Assembly: GCF_900249755.1 (NCBI RefSeq)
Contig: NZ_LT976854.1
Coordinates: forward strand, 2,084,927-2,148,926
Length of the DNA: 64,000 nt
Direction: 5' to 3'
Origin: Cupriavidus taiwanensis
GTDB lineage: Bacteria; Pseudomonadota; Gammaproteobacteria; Burkholderiales; Burkholderiaceae
Each line of letters starts with the position of its first letter. Position 1 is the first letter of the stretch. A model generated the notes under the pieces. It made no database searches. It had not been told where the DNA came from and saw nothing but the letters and a program-made list of their open reading frames with translations. A program made the position numbers and the translations under genes. This document shows positions 8,412 through 17,283 of the stretch, piece by piece.

Positions 8412-8511
8412 GATGTACGGTTTAGGACAAAGGGGTGCCATCGCGGCCAGCCCGGGTAAGGCTGTGGCCACGCTGGCAGCGGAAAGCGGAAAGCGGACAG
8501 AACCGGCCGGC

Positions 8512-9501
8512 CTATTCGACCTTGACGTTGGCCTTCTTCACCAGCGCGGCGTAGCGCGCGGCTTCGCTGCGGAAGAACGCGGCGGCGGCCTCGGGCGTGC
8601 CGGGCGCGATCACCGTGCCCTGCTTCTTCATCGCTTCCAGCACTTCCGGCGAGGTGAAGGCCCTGGCAAAGGCATCGTGCGTGCGCCTGACTTCCGCCGC
8701 CGGCATGCCGGCCGGGCCGATGACGGCGAACCAGCCGGCGACGTTGTAGCGCGGCAAGCCCTGTTCGGCGATGGTGGCAATGTCCGGCGCGGCGGGCGTG
8801 CGCTGGTCGCCGCACAGGCCGATCGCGCGCAGCGTGCCGGCCTTCAGGTGCGGCGCGACCGCGTTGAGCGCGACCACGCCCATTTCCACCTGCCCGGCGA
8901 GCAGGTCGTTGACCATCGGGCCGGTGCCCTTGTACGGGACGTGGCGCGCCGTGACGCCGGCCTCGTCCAGGAACATCTCGCCCGCCAGGTGGATGATGGT
9001 GCCGTTGCCAGACGACGCGTAGTTGTAGGCGTCGGGCTTCGCCTTGAGCAGCGCCACCAGTTCCTTCACGTTCTTCGCCGGCACCCTGGGATTGACCACC
9101 AGCACCAGCGGCGTGGTGCCGATCACGCTGATCGGCGTGACGTCCCTGATCGCGTCGAACGGCATGGTGCGGAACACGCTCGGGTTGATCACGTGGTTGT
9201 TCGACACCAGCCCGAGCGTGCTGCCGTCGGGCTGGGCCTTGACCACCGCGGCGGCGCCGGTGATGCCGCCGGCGCCGGGCAGGTTCTCGATCACCACCGG
9301 CTGGCCGAAGGCCTTGCCCAGCGCCGGGCCGGCGGCGCGCGCGATGGTATCGACGCCGGAGCCGGCGCTGATCGGCAGGATCAGGCGCACGGGCTTGCCG
9401 GATCCGCCCTGGGCCAGTGCTTCGAGGCCGGGAACGGCAAGAGTGGCGGCAAGCGTGGCGGAAAATGCCAGCGCGGACTTGAGCAGGGTGCGGCGTTGCA
9501 T
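8512..9501 (-). CDS. Bug/TctC-family periplasmic solute-binding protein
   Basis: Periplasmic receptor of the tripartite tricarboxylate transporter type, binding small carboxylates. The 329-aa product has a signal peptide (MQRRTLLKSALAFSATLAATLAVPGLEALAQ; short pieces visible as twin Arg then hydrophobic core). The family motifs follow: VRLILPISAGSGVDTIAR, PVVIENLPGAGGITGA and HVPYKGTGPMVNDLLAGQVEMG. No TctA/TctB membrane genes are nearby, so it is an orphan Bug protein. It is the last gene of an operon with an HMG-CoA-lyase-like protein and a CoA-transferase, which suggests the ligand is the acid that these enzymes activate and cleave. Confidence 0.88.
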   Translation of the reverse strand: MQRRTLLKSALAFSATLAATLAVPGLEALAQGGSGKPVRLILPISAGSGVDTIARAAGPALGKAFGQPVVIENLPGAGGITGAAAVVKAQPDGSTLGLVSNNHVINPSVFRTMPFDAIRDVTPISVIGTTPLVLVVNPRVPAKNVKELVALLKAKPDAYNYASSGNGTIIHLAGEMFLDEAGVTARHVPYKGTGPMVNDLLAGQVEMGVVALNAVAPHLKAGTLRAIGLCGDQRTPAAPDIATIAEQGLPRYNVAGWFAVIGPAGMPAAEVRRTHDAFARAFTSPEVLEAMKKQGTVIAPGTPEAAAAFFRSEAARYAALVKKANVKVE

Positions 9502-9561
9502 GCGTTGTCTCCGTATCGTTATCGTAGGGCGTGGCGGATACCGCTGTGGCGCGGCTTGCCG

Positions 9562-10725
9562 TCAGGCGCTTGCGCGGCGGTCCTTGCCAAGCCGCGCCAG
9601 GATCTCTTCGTTGTGCTCGCCGGCACGGGGCAGCGGGCTGCGCACGCCGGGGCGGCGGCCGCCCATCAGCAGCGGCAGCAGCACCGTGGGCGTGGTCGAG
9701 CCGTCGTCCGCCTGCATCGGCACCAGTCCGCCGCTGGCGAGCAGGTGCGGATCGTCGAGCAGCTGGTCGGGGCGCACGATCGGCGCATAGGGAATGCCGG
9801 CGGCCTCGAGCTTCGGCGCAAGTTCTTCGGATCGATGGTGGCGCAGGATCGCGCCCAGTTCTTCCAGCAGTCGCGGGCGCACGGCGACGCGCGAGGTGTT
9901 GCTGGCGTACTCGGGCTTGTCGACCAGCTCCGGGTGTTCCAGCACGTGGCACAGCGTGACGAACTGCTTGTCGCTGACCGCGCCGATAAAGAGCTGCTCG
10001 TCCTGCGCCAGCGTGAACACGTCATAGACGCTCCACGCCGACACGCGCGACGGCATCGGCGGCGGCGGCTCGCCGGTCATCGCGTACTGCTGCATATGCT
10101 GCGAGGCGAGGAACACGCAGTTCTCGAACAGCGCGCTCTGGATCTCCTGGCCGCGGCCGGTGCGGTCGCGCTCGCGCAGCGCGGCGAGCACGCCGATGGC
10201 GCCGAACATGCCGCCCATGATGTCGTTGACCGAGGTGCCGGCGCGCAGCGGCCGGCCGCTCGGGCCGGTCATGTACGACAGGCCGCCCATCATCTGCACC
10301 ACTTCGTCCAGTGCCAGCCGGTGCTCGTACGGACCGGGCAGGAAGCCCTTGTGCGAGACGTAGATCAGGTGCGGGTAGACGCGCGACAGCGTGGCGTAGT
10401 CCAGCCCCAGCTTCTGCATCAGGCCGGGACGGAAGTTCTCCAGCAGGATGTCGCTCTGGCCCGCCAGTTCCGCCGCGGCGGCGCGGCCTGCGGCGGTGGT
10501 GATGTCGAGCACCACGCTTTTCTTGTTGCGGTTAAAGGCGCGGAAGAAGCCGATGCCCAGGCCCGGCAGGTTGCGCGTCTTGTCGCCGCCGGGCGGCTCG
10601 ACCTTGATCACCTCGGCGCCAAGGTCGGCCAGGATCATGCCGCAGGTGGGGCCCATCACCATGTGCGTGAATTCGACCACGCGCACGCCGGCGAGCGGCA
10701 GGGGATTGCTGTTGTCTTGGGTCAT
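9562..10725 (-). CDS. CaiB/BaiF family CoA-transferase
   Basis: Class III CoA-transferase, moving CoA between an acyl-CoA and a free acid. It is 387 aa from the ATG ending at 10725. The N-terminal GVRVVEFTHMVMGPTCGMILADLGAEVIKVE block is the family signature, and Asp168 (VNDIMGGM) is at the position of the catalytic aspartate. The start codon is 8 bp after the stop of the upstream HMG-CoA-lyase-like gene, so the two are co-transcribed and probably act in sequence: CoA activation of a branched hydroxy acid, then cleavage of the CoA ester. The actual acid is unknown. Confidence 0.88.
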   Translation of the reverse strand: MTQDNSNPLPLAGVRVVEFTHMVMGPTCGMILADLGAEVIKVEPPGGDKTRNLPGLGIGFFRAFNRNKKSVVLDITTAAGRAAAAELAGQSDILLENFRPGLMQKLGLDYATLSRVYPHLIYVSHKGFLPGPYEHRLALDEVVQMMGGLSYMTGPSGRPLRAGTSVNDIMGGMFGAIGVLAALRERDRTGRGQEIQSALFENCVFLASQHMQQYAMTGEPPPPMPSRVSAWSVYDVFTLAQDEQLFIGAVSDKQFVTLCHVLEHPELVDKPEYASNTSRVAVRPRLLEELGAILRHHRSEELAPKLEAAGIPYAPIVRPDQLLDDPHLLASGGLVPMQADDGSTTPTVLLPLLMGGRRPGVRSPLPRAGEHNEEILARLGKDRRASA

Positions 10726-10733
10726 TTCGTGCG

Positions 10734-11681
10734 TCAGGCAGTGATGGCCGCGGGCCGGGCCGCGTAGGTCTTGGGCAGGCCGGCGCGCCACAGCGTGCCG
10801 TGCAGGGTCTCGTCGCGCAGCCAGCCGGCCACGTCTTCGCGCAGCGCCAGCAGGCGGCCGATATCGATGCCGGTCCCGATACCCATGCTGCCGAGCAGGT
10901 AGGCCAGGTCTTCGGCGGCCACGTTGCCGCTGGCGCCGGGCGCATGCGGGCAGCCGCCGATGCCGGCCAGGCACGCGTCGAAGCGGGTCACGCCGGCGTC
11001 GAGCGCGGCACAGACATTGGCCAGCCCGAGCCCGCGCGTGTCATGGAAATGGCCGCACCAGAAGCGCTCGCCGGCGATATCGACGGCACGCGAGAACAGC
11101 TCGCGGACGCTGCGCGGATCGGCATAGCCGACGGTATCAGCCAGGCTGACGCGATCGGCGCCGGCATCGAGCAGCGCCTGCATCAGCCGCAGCACTTCCT
11201 CGGCATCGACATGGCCCTGCAGCGTGCAGCCGAATGCGGTACCGACGCCGCCTTCGATCAGCGTGCTGGCGCCGCTGGCATCGCGCGCGGCGCGGATGCG
11301 CGCCACTTCGGCAACGACTTCATCGGGCGTCTTGCGCAGGTTGGCGAGGCTGTGCGCATGGCTGGCCGACAGCGGCACGATCATCAGGTCGGCGCCGCTG
11401 TCCAGCGCATCCTGCGCGCCGCGCAGGTTGGGAACCAGCACCGAGGTGAACAAGCCCGGCAGCGTGCGCGCGAACGCGACCAGTTCGGCGGTATCGGCCA
11501 GCTGCGGCAGCAGCCGCGCGGGGACGAAGGAACCGACTTCCAGTTCGCGCAGGCCGGCGGCGTGCGCGCCGCGGATCCACGCGAGCTTGCTGGCGGTGGG
11601 CAGGATGGTGCGAATGCTTTGCAGGCCGTCGCGCAAGCCGACTTCGCGGATGACGGCCTGGCGGGGGAAGGGGTGGGTCAT
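10734..11681 (-). CDS. hydroxymethylglutaryl-CoA lyase family protein
   Basis: Aldol-type lyase cleaving 3-hydroxy-3-methylglutaryl-CoA or a related tertiary hydroxyacyl-CoA (citramalyl-CoA type) to acetyl-CoA and a keto product. The 315-aa protein has the TIM-barrel active-site set: Arg17-Asp18 (GLRDGLQ), His211 and His213 (GHFHDTRG), and the catalytic Cys244 in the signature GIGGCPHAPGASGNVA. The start is the ATG ending at 11681, preceded by GGAGAA; the longer frame adds residues with no match. It is the first gene of the leftward lyase / CoA-transferase / Bug operon. The family assignment is firm; the substrate is open. Confidence 0.88.
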   Translation of the reverse strand: MTHPFPRQAVIREVGLRDGLQSIRTILPTASKLAWIRGAHAAGLRELEVGSFVPARLLPQLADTAELVAFARTLPGLFTSVLVPNLRGAQDALDSGADLMIVPLSASHAHSLANLRKTPDEVVAEVARIRAARDASGASTLIEGGVGTAFGCTLQGHVDAEEVLRLMQALLDAGADRVSLADTVGYADPRSVRELFSRAVDIAGERFWCGHFHDTRGLGLANVCAALDAGVTRFDACLAGIGGCPHAPGASGNVAAEDLAYLLGSMGIGTGIDIGRLLALREDVAGWLRDETLHGTLWRAGLPKTYAARPAAITA

Positions 11682-11911
11682 GGTTCTCCGGGACTCTCGG
11701 CGCCTCGGCGGGGGCGATGGGAAGAACTCTATGGGTTTCTGCGCGCAAGCTGAAGCGGTGATTTGCGCAGCCGAAGATGCCGAAATGGAAAGCCAGGAAG
11801 ACGCCACGGCCTGGACTTCGTAAATTTGCCGCGGGCGATGCCATGGAGGCGAAGGGGAAAGGCTGAACGGCGCCCGACAGGGCGCCGTGTGTGGCGGCGA
11901 ACGCTATGCCA

Positions 11912-12904
11912 TCACTCCGGCTGAATGCCGGCGCCGGTGATGACTTTCGCCCACCGGTCCGCTTCTTCGTTAAAGAACTTCTTGTGGCCGGCCGGCGAGA
12001 GACGGTCGTCAGTGACAACCGTGATGCCCAATGCCTCCTCGCGTTCGATCAGCGCCGGGTCCTTCAGCGCTGCGCGCAGGGCCTTGTTGATCTTTTCGAG
12101 CACGGCCGGCGGCGTGCCGCGCGGGGCATACATGGCGTGCCATACGGTAAAGCTGAACCCGGGCAGGCCGGCCTCATGGAGTGTCGGAAGACCCGCCAGG
12201 GCCGGCACCGTCGAGCGTTGGGGGCTTGTCACCCCAAATGCCTTGACCTTCCGGGCTTCAATCTGCGGCGTACTGTTGGTGGCCTGCTCGCACAGCAGAT
12301 CGACCTGCCCGCCCAGGAGGTCGGACATTGCGGGCGCCGTGCCCTTGTACGGGACGAAGGTCATGTCGCTTTTCAGCGTGCTTTGCAGCAGCAGGCTACA
12401 GAGGTGCGAGGCCGAGCCCACCCCGGCATTGGCCAGATTCAGCTTGGCGCCATTCGCGGCAATGAACGTCTTGAGTTCCGGCAGGTTGTTGGGGGGCAGC
12501 GCGGTCTTGCCGATCAGCGTCGACGGGGCCTCGTTGATCAGCCCCAGGAATTCCAGGTCCGAGGTCTTGTAGCCGAGTTTCTTGTACAACGCGGGCGCCG
12601 TCGCCAGGCCGATATGGTGGACCAGCAACGTATAGCCATCCGGGGCCGCCCGCGCGACGCGAGCCGTGCCGATGGTGCCGCCGGCACCAGCGGTATTCTC
12701 GACGACCACCGTGGTGCCGATTGTTTTTCGCAGCGATTCGGCGACGTCTCGTGCGATCTTGTCGCTCGGGCCGCCGGCCACGAACGGGACAACCAGGGTG
12801 ACGGGCTTCTCCGGATATTCGGCACGGGCGGCGCCGGATGTGACGAAGATAGCGCTGCCAATGCATAGGGTGGCGGCGCGGATAGCCGCTTGCTTGTTCC
12901 ACAT
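11912..12904 (-). CDS. Bug/TctC-family periplasmic binding protein next to tarD
   Basis: Orphan periplasmic carboxylate receptor of 330 aa. A signal peptide (hydrophobic core AATLCIGSAIFV, cleavage near ARA-EYP) is followed by the family motifs VTLVVPFVAGGPSDKIARDV, VVVENTAGAGGTIGT, and FVPYKGTAPAMSDLLGGQVDL. It lies 38 bp downstream of tarD on the same strand, so tartrate or a related hydroxydicarboxylate is the likely ligand (inferred from context). No membrane components of a TTT transporter are in the window. Confidence 0.88.
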   Translation of the reverse strand: MWNKQAAIRAATLCIGSAIFVTSGAARAEYPEKPVTLVVPFVAGGPSDKIARDVAESLRKTIGTTVVVENTAGAGGTIGTARVARAAPDGYTLLVHHIGLATAPALYKKLGYKTSDLEFLGLINEAPSTLIGKTALPPNNLPELKTFIAANGAKLNLANAGVGSASHLCSLLLQSTLKSDMTFVPYKGTAPAMSDLLGGQVDLLCEQATNSTPQIEARKVKAFGVTSPQRSTVPALAGLPTLHEAGLPGFSFTVWHAMYAPRGTPPAVLEKINKALRAALKDPALIEREEALGITVVTDDRLSPAGHKKFFNEEADRWAKVITGAGIQPE

Positions 12905-12942
12905 GGTTGTCTCCGTTTATGTTTTCTGGAAAACGCTGCGGC

Positions 12943-14109
12943 TCAGGCCGACAGTTGCTGCATCACGCTGTACAGGTCTGACTTGCCTTCGAAGCCAATA
13001 CCGGGCAGGTCCGGCATGGTCAGGTAGCCCTTGTCGACCTTGACGCCATCGGGGAAGCCGCCGAACGGCTGGAACAGGTCGGGGTAGCTTTCGTTGCCGC
13101 CCAGGCCCAGCCCGGCGGCAATGTTCAGCGACATCTGGTGACCGCCGTGCGGAATGCAGCGGCTGGCGGACCAGCCATGCTGCCTGAGCATCTCCAGCGT
13201 GCGCAGGTACTCGACCAGGCCATAGCTGAGGGCGCAGTCGAATTGCAGGTAGTCGCGATCCGGGCGCATGCCGCCGTAGCGAATCAGGTTGCGCGCGTCC
13301 TGCATCGAGAACAGGTCTTCGCCGGTCGCCATCGGCTTGTCGTAGTAGTTGCGCAGCGTGGCCTGCAGCTCGAAGTCGAGCGGATCGCCCGGTTCCTCGT
13401 ACCAGAACAGGTCGTACTGGGACAGCGCCTTGGCGTACCGGATGGCGGTGTCGAGGTCGAAGCGCCCGTTGGCGTCGACGGCAAGCTTCTGGCCATCCTG
13501 CAGCACGCTCAGGATCGAGTCGATGCGGCGCAGGTCCTCGTCGAGCGAAGCGCCGCCGATCTTCTTCTTGACCACGGTGTAGCCGCGGTCGATGTAGCTG
13601 CGCATTTCGTCCTTCAGCTTGCCGTGGTCCTGGCCGGGGTAGTAGTAGCCGCCGGCAGCGTAGACGAATACCTTGCGGTCGGGCTGCCCGTTGCCGTAGC
13701 GGTCGGCCAGCAACTGGAACAGCGGCTTGCCTTCGATCTTGGCCACCGCATCCCAGACCGCCATGTCGATGGTGCCGATGGCCACCGAACGTTCGCCATG
13801 GCCGCCAGGTTTCTCGTTCGTGAACATGGTGTCCCAGATCTTGTGCGGATCCAGGTTGTTGCCGGTGGCATCGAGCAGTGACTCCGGGTCGGCTTCCAGA
13901 ATGCGTGGAATGAAGCGCTCACGCATCAGGGTTCCCTGGCCATAGCGGCCGTTGGAATTGAAGCCATAGCCGACCACGGGCTTGCCGTCGCGGATCACGT
14001 CGGTGATCACCGCGACCAGGCTCAGCGTCATCTTGCTGAAATCGATGTAGGCGTTGCGGATGGGCGAGCTGATGGGGAAGGTCTTTTCGCGGATGGCTAC
14101 GATTCTCAC
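12943..14109 (-). CDS. tarD: D(-)-tartrate dehydratase, enolase superfamily
   Basis: Dehydrates D-tartrate to oxaloacetate (Mg-dependent). The 388-aa product closely resembles the characterised Bradyrhizobium TarD over its whole length, including SPIRNAYIDF, GYGFNSNGRYGQG, EKPGGHGERSVA and the C-terminal MPDLPGIGFEGKSDLY. The catalytic set is in place, one residue offset from TarD: KxK Lys181/Lys183, metal ligands Asp212, Glu238, Glu264, and the Asp291-His321 dyad. It forms a unit with the downstream Bug gene and is divergent from a LysR gene 111 bp away, a standard layout for an inducible catabolic operon. Confidence 0.92.
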   Translation of the reverse strand: MRIVAIREKTFPISSPIRNAYIDFSKMTLSLVAVITDVIRDGKPVVGYGFNSNGRYGQGTLMRERFIPRILEADPESLLDATGNNLDPHKIWDTMFTNEKPGGHGERSVAIGTIDMAVWDAVAKIEGKPLFQLLADRYGNGQPDRKVFVYAAGGYYYPGQDHGKLKDEMRSYIDRGYTVVKKKIGGASLDEDLRRIDSILSVLQDGQKLAVDANGRFDLDTAIRYAKALSQYDLFWYEEPGDPLDFELQATLRNYYDKPMATGEDLFSMQDARNLIRYGGMRPDRDYLQFDCALSYGLVEYLRTLEMLRQHGWSASRCIPHGGHQMSLNIAAGLGLGGNESYPDLFQPFGGFPDGVKVDKGYLTMPDLPGIGFEGKSDLYSVMQQLSA

Positions 14110-14193
14110 AATGTGTCTCCGGACTCATCTGACAGGAACGCGGGGGGCGTCGGAGTTCGTAGCTTAGGCGCGAAAAGGCCTACTACAATTGAA

Positions 14194-14224
14194 TCACTTT
14201 CATTTCATTATTCACCCAAAGTGA
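14194..14224. promoter_or_regulatory. candidate LysR-type operator between tarD and its regulator
   Basis: Inverted repeat TCACTTT (14194-14200) and AAAGTGA (14218-14224), 17 bp apart, in the AT-richer tarD/lysR spacer. The right arm overlaps the proposed GTG start of the LysR gene, which would suit autorepression. LysR binding is inferred from position and symmetry. Confidence 0.4.
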
Positions 14225-15141
14225 AGACCGAGATCGCGTCCGAACTGGAATTCTTCGTGCTCATTGTCCGGCACGGCTCGCTGGCAGCAGCGGCGCGCGA
14301 ACTGGACCTGACGCCGCCCGCAGCGACCAAGCGGCTGGCCCTGATGGAAAGCCGGCTGGGGGTACGGCTGGTGAATCGCACCACGCGGCGCGTCAGCCTG
14401 ACCAACGAAGGCGAGACCTACCTGGCCTATGCCCAGCGGATCCTTGCGGACCTGCGCGAAATGGAAAGCGTTGTCGCGAGCAGCGGTGCCGAGCCGCGCG
14501 GACTGTTGCGCGTCAATGCCACGCTCGGTTTCGGACGGACCACCATTGCGCCGCTGGTGTCCGAGTTTGCGAAGCGCTATACCCAGGTGGAGGTGCAGCT
14601 CGAAGTGACGGATCGCCCTGTGGATCTGGTGGACAGTGGGGTCGACCTGGCGATCCGGTTCGGGACGCTACCGGATAATCGGCTGAGCGCCAGGCGGATT
14701 ATGTCGAACCGTCGCTTTCTCTGCGCTTCGCCGGCCTACCTGGACAAATTCGGAGCACCGCAATCCCTATCCGAACTTCGTAACCATCGCTGCATCCTTC
14801 ACAGACAGAACGACGAAGCCCACGCCATATGGCGCTTCGAGCGTGCCGGGCGTCACGACAGCGTGAAGGTTGCCGGGGCACTATCCAGCAACGACGGGGA
14901 TATCGTCCTGGGCTGGGCGCTCGATGGGCACGGCATCCTGATCCGTTCCGAATGGGATCTGGCAAAGTACCTGGAAAGCGGTCGCTTGCGAGTCGTGTTG
15001 CCGCAGTTCAAGCTGCCTTCCGCTGATCTCTTTGTCTATTACCCGCAGCGCCGCAACCAGACCGCGCGGGCGCGTGCCTTCATTGATTTCCTGGTAGAGA
15101 CGTTGCAGAAGCCGCTTGAACAGAAGGGGTCGCGGCGGTAG
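14221..15141 (+). CDS. LysR-family regulator, probably of tarD
   Basis: DNA-binding activator/repressor of 306 aa. The N-terminal helix-turn-helix (ELEFFVLIVRHGSLAAAARELDLTPPAATKRLALMESRLGVRLVNRTTR region, residues about 6-60) is followed by the substrate-binding domain (RGLLRVNATLGFGRTTIAPLVSEF onward). I prefer the GTG at 14221, because it places the start six residues before the first helix as in relatives; an upstream ATG at 14113 would add 36 residues without a match. It is divergent from tarD. Its G+C content looks lower than that of most neighbours, which may mean recent acquisition together with tarD. Confidence 0.85.
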   Translation: MKTEIASELEFFVLIVRHGSLAAAARELDLTPPAATKRLALMESRLGVRLVNRTTRRVSLTNEGETYLAYAQRILADLREMESVVASSGAEPRGLLRVNATLGFGRTTIAPLVSEFAKRYTQVEVQLEVTDRPVDLVDSGVDLAIRFGTLPDNRLSARRIMSNRRFLCASPAYLDKFGAPQSLSELRNHRCILHRQNDEAHAIWRFERAGRHDSVKVAGALSSNDGDIVLGWALDGHGILIRSEWDLAKYLESGRLRVVLPQFKLPSADLFVYYPQRRNQTARARAFIDFLVETLQKPLEQKGSRR

Positions 15142-15278
15142 CAGCGGGCCGCTCAGAACACCACCGCGGCTGCCGGTCGACCTTAGGACCAGCGAAGCAC
15201 GCACACGGAAGACTACGCCACTTGCGCCCCGGCTGCGCGCGTAACATTTGCATCCGGAGACGCCGCCCCCACTACCCT

Positions 15279-16235
15279 ATGCGAGACCTCGACCTCACCA
15301 CGCTGCGCCTGTTCGTCGCCGTCTGCGAAACCCGCAACATGGCGCGCGCCGGCGAACAGGAACATATCGTCGCTTCGGCCATCAGCAAGCGCCTGGCGCA
15401 GCTGGAGCAGACCGTCGGCGCCACGCTGCTGGAACGCCGGCGCCGCGGCGTGATCCCTACCCCCGCCGGCGAAATCGTGCTGGCGCATGCGCGCGCCATG
15501 CTGGCCGCGGCCGACCGCGTCGCGCGCGACATGGCCGACTACGGCTCCGGCGTGCGCGGGCAGGTGCGATTGCTCGCGACCGTATCGACCATGGCGGAAT
15601 CGCTGCCGGACGACATCGCCGCCTTCATGCAACTGCCCGAGCACCGCGACGTGCGCGTGACCATCGAGGAGAGCCTGAGCAGCGAGGTGGTGCGCGCATT
15701 GCGCGACGGCAGCGCGCCGCTGGGCATCTGCTGGGACGCGGCCGACCTGGAGGGCTTCCAGACCCGCCCCTACCGCGCCGACCATCTCGCCGCCGTGGTC
15801 TATCCCGGGCACCCGCTGGCGCGGGCGGATACCTGCCGCTTCGAAGACACGCTGGACTACGACCAGATCGCCATGCCGGCGCAGACCGCGGTGCAGATCA
15901 TGCTGGCGCGCTATGCCGCGATCCAGGGCCGCCGCATCGCGCATCGCGCCGTGGTGTCGACCTTCGACGCCGCGCTGCGCTGCGTGCGCGCGCAACTCGG
16001 CATCGTCATCATCCCGGCCGAGATCGCCACGCTGGTGGCCACGGCCTTTGGCCTGCGCGTGATCCCGCTGCGCGACGGCTGGGCGCGGCGGCGCTTTGCC
16101 ATCTGCTGCCGCGACTTCTCGCTGCTGTCGCCGGCGGCGCAGCTGCTGGTGCAGTTCCTTGAGGACGCCGCGGCGAAGGAAGCGGCCGCGCCCGTTGCCA
16201 TGTCCACGCAGGCGCGCGCGCGGCGCAAGCGGTAA
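15279..16235 (+). CDS. LysR-family transcriptional regulator
   Basis: 318-aa regulator. The helix-turn-helix is at residues about 3-60 (LDLTTLRLFVAVCETRNMARAGEQEHIVASAISKRLAQLEQTVG region), followed by the effector domain starting at GQVRLLATVSTMAES. The ATG at 15279 is used because the upstream part of the open frame has no match to the family. It lies downstream of the tarD regulator and before an SDR gene on the same strand; no divergent target gene is present, so its regulon cannot be guessed safely. The C-terminal tail is Arg/Ala-rich. Confidence 0.85.
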   Translation: MRDLDLTTLRLFVAVCETRNMARAGEQEHIVASAISKRLAQLEQTVGATLLERRRRGVIPTPAGEIVLAHARAMLAAADRVARDMADYGSGVRGQVRLLATVSTMAESLPDDIAAFMQLPEHRDVRVTIEESLSSEVVRALRDGSAPLGICWDAADLEGFQTRPYRADHLAAVVYPGHPLARADTCRFEDTLDYDQIAMPAQTAVQIMLARYAAIQGRRIAHRAVVSTFDAALRCVRAQLGIVIIPAEIATLVATAFGLRVIPLRDGWARRRFAICCRDFSLLSPAAQLLVQFLEDAAAKEAAAPVAMSTQARARRKR

Positions 16236-16420
16236 CCGCCGCGCGCAACTTCCTGTGCGTTTCAAGGGTTACCCCGAGGCGTTTTCGCAAAGTTATGTCA
16301 CGTGCCGTTGCGTAGACTGGCTTGCGTTTTTCGCGGCCGGCCACGATGGTTGAAAAGGCAGAATGGCCAGGCGAAGCCTGACCCCCACCATGCGCGCCGC
16401 CACGGCGCAGGAGCACGCAA

Positions 16421-17113
16421 ATGAACTTCCACGGCAAGAACGTACTGGTCACCGGCGCCAGCGGCAATCTCGGGCGCGCGGTCGCGCACGCCTTCGCACA
16501 GGCGGGCGCGCGCGTGGTGCTGCTGGACCGCCACGCCGCACCGTTGCCCGAGGGCGGCAGCGGCCACCTGGCGCTGCAGGCCGACCTGCTCGATGCCGAC
16601 AGCCTCGGCCGTGCGATCGATCAGGCCGTGCAGGCGTGCGGGCGCATCGACGTGGTGTGCAACCTGGCGGGCGGCTTCGCCATGGGCACGGGCATCCACG
16701 AGACCAGCGCGGCCGACTGGAACCGGCTGTTCGACATGAACGTGGGCACGGTGCTGAACATGGCGCGCGCAGTGGTGCCGCACATGCTGGCCGCGGGTGG
16801 CGGCGCCATCGTCAACGTGGGCGCCAATTCGGCGGCGCGCGGGCTGGCGCAGATGGGCGCCTACTGCGCGTCGAAGGACGCGCTGGCGCGGGTCACCGAG
16901 TCGATGTCGGCCGAGCTGCGCGACCAGGGCATCCGCGTCAACGCGGTGCTGCCCAGCATCCTCGACACGCCCGAGAACCGCCAGGCCATGCCCGATGCCG
17001 ACAGCTCGCGCTGGGTCGCGCTGGACGCGCTGGCCGACGTGATCCTGTTCCTTGCCTCCGACGCCGCCCGCGCGGTGCAGGGAGCGCTGGTGCCGGTGGT
17101 CAACCGCGCCTGA
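16421..17113 (+). CDS. short-chain dehydrogenase/reductase (SDR)
   Basis: NAD(P)-dependent oxidoreductase of 230 aa with a Rossmann fold. The cofactor loop is VLVTGASGNLGRAVA (residues about 7-21). The catalytic serine lies in NVGANSAARG, and the Tyr-x-x-x-Lys pair in AYCASKDAL. The start is supported by GGAG at 16411-16414. Sequence alone does not give the substrate. It precedes a DJ-1/PfpI-family gene on the same strand, with a 170-bp gap that carries its own palindrome, so the two are probably separate units. Confidence 0.85.
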   Translation: MNFHGKNVLVTGASGNLGRAVAHAFAQAGARVVLLDRHAAPLPEGGSGHLALQADLLDADSLGRAIDQAVQACGRIDVVCNLAGGFAMGTGIHETSAADWNRLFDMNVGTVLNMARAVVPHMLAAGGGAIVNVGANSAARGLAQMGAYCASKDALARVTESMSAELRDQGIRVNAVLPSILDTPENRQAMPDADSSRWVALDALADVILFLASDAARAVQGALVPVVNRA

Positions 17114-17184
17114 CGCGGGAAAGGCACCTGCGACCTGGCGATTCAGGCCGTTGCCGGCGATCTTCATGGCCTGGACGCCAGCGA

Positions 17185-17205
17185 TCGAAAATTCGAGGTT
17201 TTCGA
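17185..17205. promoter_or_regulatory. perfect 7-7-7 palindrome upstream of the DJ-1/PfpI gene
   Basis: Arms TCGAAAA (17185-17191) and TTTTCGA (17199-17205) flank a 7-bp spacer, 79 bp before the start of the DJ-1/PfpI gene. The symmetry and position suggest a repressor operator. The regulator is unknown. Confidence 0.4.
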
Positions 17206-17283
17206 ATCCTGGCCAGCTGCGTAGGATGATTGCCAATGCCGGGGCTGGCCCGGCCGACCGCGGATGCAAACCGGAGCATGAAC

